This document shows, piece after piece, positions 24,694 through 26,112 of a DNA stretch of 26,112 bases. The stretch is taken from contig DDUX01000075.1 in NCBI GenBank assembly GCA_002345025.1, positions 1 through 26,112 on the forward strand, given 5' to 3'. Both the position numbers and the translations under genes were made by a program. This DNA comes from Candidatus Accumulibacter iunctus. Its GTDB lineage: Bacteria; Pseudomonadota; Gammaproteobacteria; Burkholderiales; Rhodocyclaceae. A model generated the notes under the pieces. It saw nothing but the letters and a program-made list of their open reading frames with translations. It was not told where the DNA came from and searched no databases. Numbering within the stretch: position 1 is the first letter of the stretch; the number at the start of each line of letters is the position of its first letter.

Positions 24694-25509
24694 TCAGGCG
24701 CGCTGGCGACGCGCCAGCCCCATTGATGCCAGCGCCACACCCAGCAGGGTCAGGCTCATCGGTTCGGGAAGATCGACCGGAGCGAAGGTGTCGCGGAACT
24801 CCCAGGAGATCACGTCATGGTTGGCAGCGGCCGCGCCGGTACCCGAGGTGAAACCGACAAAGGCGTTGGGAGTCCCCAGCACGGCGGCCAGATCGACGTT
24901 GTACGAGAGCAGCGACGCCGCCGGACGGGCGTTCGTCCCGCTCAAGCGTACTTCCAGTTGATCGGTGTTGCCGTCGTAATCGATCCAGGCAAACAGGTCG
25001 GCCCCCGAATCCAGCGTCACGGGCAGGGCCGTGTTGAGCGCCACCGAAGTGACGCTGCCGTTGAGGTCGATACCGACATGGTTGTCGCTGTTGCCATCGC
25101 CGCCACCATTGTTCCAGTTGTCGAATTCAATGCCGACGCTGTTCGACAAACCAAGGTAACCAATGCCCCCACCAATGCCGCCGGCGGTATTCGAGACGGT
25201 CTGTACAACGAAAACCAGGCCATCGGCGCCGCCGGCCTGCTGGCCATTGAAGTTGAAGGCAAACTTGGTGCTGAACGACACATTGGCCCCGAGCGTGACC
25301 GCTGTGGTGCTGAAGGCAGAGCCGGCTTGGCTGAACTGGGAGGGAGTCACCCGCAGCACGCTGCGACTGCTCCCGTCCGTGGCACCGGCTGCAGCGTTGT
25401 TCAATTGCAGCCCGGCAAGCGAAGAAAAGTCGTTGAAAAGGATCGTCGTCGCCGAAGCGACCGGGGCGGCGAGGCTCATGGCGAGCGCCAATGCGGAAAT
25501 CCGGAACAT
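24694..25509 (-). CDS. PEP-CTERM-anchored L-type lectin-like exported protein
   Basis: A 271-aa protein. A signal peptide (1-20, cleavage after VASA) starts it. Residues ~24-245 resemble an L-type (legume-like) lectin β-sandwich: ADGLVFVVQT (95-104), VGIEFDNWNNG (125-135) and DNHVGIDLNGS (142-152) supply the acidic and Asn residues that bind metal and sugar in that fold. The C-terminus, LPEPMSLTLLGVALASMG then ARRQRA, is a PEP-CTERM sorting signal: PEP motif, membrane helix, basic tail. Such proteins are processed by exosortase EpsH/XrtA in biofilm-forming Gram-negatives that make exopolysaccharide. AGGAG precedes ATG 25509. A single gene facing away from the helix-turn-helix ORF. Confidence 0.88.
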   Translation of the reverse strand: MFRISALALAMSLAAPVASATTILFNDFSSLAGLQLNNAAAGATDGSSRSVLRVTPSQFSQAGSAFSTTAVTLGANVSFSTKFAFNFNGQQAGGADGLVFVVQTVSNTAGGIGGGIGYLGLSNSVGIEFDNWNNGGGDGNSDNHVGIDLNGSVTSVALNTALPVTLDSGADLFAWIDYDGNTDQLEVRLSGTNARPAASLLSYNVDLAAVLGTPNAFVGFTSGTGAAAANHDVISWEFRDTFAPVDLPEPMSLTLLGVALASMGLARRQRA

Positions 25510-25676
25510 GGGGGCGTCTCCTGTTGATTGAAATGATACTGACTACAGCAACAAACGTGCCACGGTATATTTTTCAATGAGTTGGAGCTTTTCTGTCGTT
25601 CGGCCCGACGAAAACTGTAAATTTCGTCGACAGCAGCAGATCGCCGACGCGGCCAGAAAGCTGCTTCGCCAGGCTC

Positions 25677-25994
25677 ATGACCAAGGAAGCACTCCGCGAA
25701 CCGAGCGGCAACGTACTCGACGACCTTGGGTCTCCCTCGCAAACGCCGCCCGCCCCATGGGCCATGCACGCGCAGCTCATGGCCACCCTGCGCGAAAGCA
25801 TCACCAAAGCCGGATGGATCCAGGCGCAAGCGACGGAGCGACTCGGCAGCGGGTCATCGCGCGTTTCCGGCCTGAAGCGCAACAAGGACGACACATCCGG
25901 TCGTGCCATGCCGATGACGGTCGGCACTCAGGGAGGACAGCGTGTCGAAAGGGCGGTCGGCTGCGCGAGTCGCAGGATCGATCGAGCGGGTTGA
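25677..25994 (+). CDS. XRE-type HTH protein, HigA-like antitoxin, possibly decayed
   Basis: A 105-aa protein. Residues ~34-70 (QLMATLRESITKAGWIQAQA then TERLGSGSSRVSGLKRNK) are a helix-turn-helix close to the HigA/NadS-like antitoxin type, whose usual text is TQAQAAERLGV-Q-RVSDLKRNKID. Several normally conserved positions are altered (Trp-Ile for Trp-Thr, GSGSS for GV-Q-S, SGL for SDL). The expected C-terminal helix is degraded to KDDTSGRAMPMTVGTQGGQR. No partner toxin is recognisable in 25530-25676. The gene is either divergent or a recent pseudogene. The sequence from 25995 to the window end holds nothing I can assign. Confidence 0.5.
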   Translation: MTKEALREPSGNVLDDLGSPSQTPPAPWAMHAQLMATLRESITKAGWIQAQATERLGSGSSRVSGLKRNKDDTSGRAMPMTVGTQGGQRVERAVGCASRRIDRAG

Positions 25995-26112
25995 CGAAGC
26001 GGAGCGCGAGCCGTGCCTCGATGACGACCGCCGGGCGCAGCGCGCCACCGCCCCGCGGTCGGCGGATCAGCGATCGGCAAGCGGCACGTAGCCCAAGTTT
26101 AACACGCCAAGA

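Noticed and set aside
26050..26112. Minus-strand peptide LGVLNLGYVPLADR at the right edge, faintly like the start of NrtA/SsuA-type binding proteins
   Set aside because: Only 14 residues before a stop, at the window edge; too short to support.

Overview
The window is high-GC, tightly packed bacterial chromosome. An RhlE-type helicase, an RbbA/YhhJ export operon, a PEP-CTERM lectin protein, several VapBC-like modules and large NACHT-FGE and caspase-NACHT proteins together point to a betaproteobacterium of the Rhodocyclales/Candidatus Accumulibacter kind. That taxonomic guess is inference; the window holds no rRNA or tRNA.

Layout. 1-926: C-terminal part of a DEAD-box RNA helicase. 1067-9570: a conflict/defence island bounded by two convergent giant genes. 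On the plus strand is a NACHT ATPase with a C-terminal FGE-sulfatase (C-type-lectin-like) domain. On the minus strand is a caspase-NACHT-FGE protein, now split by two frameshifts. Between them lie a DUF4062/TIR-like protein, a short coiled-coil ORF, the decayed C-terminus of a reverse transcriptase, a PIN toxin-antitoxin pair and a decayed antitoxin. 9673-10379: a second VapBC pair with a recognisable promoter. 10438-11700: a truncated, internally deleted copy of the oxygenase gene at 19365-21686, abutting a broken IS66 transposase. 11712-12569: nothing assignable. 12570-19345: a four-gene translationally coupled efflux operon (TolC-like lipoprotein, HlyD adaptor, RbbA-type double-ATPase/permease, YhhJ-type permease). 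19365-23691 (minus): 2OG-Fe(II) oxygenase, MoaD/ThiS-like protein, BNR-repeat protein and SRPBCC protein. 23760-24500: decayed YCII-domain and nitronate monooxygenase genes. 24694-25509: PEP-CTERM lectin-fold protein. 25677-25994: HTH antitoxin-like ORF.

Main discovery. The last 133 nt of the two FGE genes are 89% identical, although the genes are otherwise clearly diverged. All 15 differences fall at codon positions 1 or 2, and 12 of the 13 variable codons end in a pyrimidine. The roughly 80 nt after each stop codon is nearly identical and ends in the same hairpin (8-bp stem, 4-nt loop). This is the signature of variable regions of a diversity-generating retroelement (DGR), which rewrites adenines of AAY codons. 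A reverse-transcriptase tail with an amber codon lies between the two targets. The picture is a NACHT/caspase immune-type system whose FGE sensor tips were diversified by a DGR that is now decayed in cis, or is supplied from elsewhere in the genome. No template repeat is visible in the window.

The NACHT-FGE, caspase-NACHT and TIR-like proteins also share a short glycine/alanine repeat motif (GxGAxAQG...VGG...). It probably links the effectors and the ATPases into one system.
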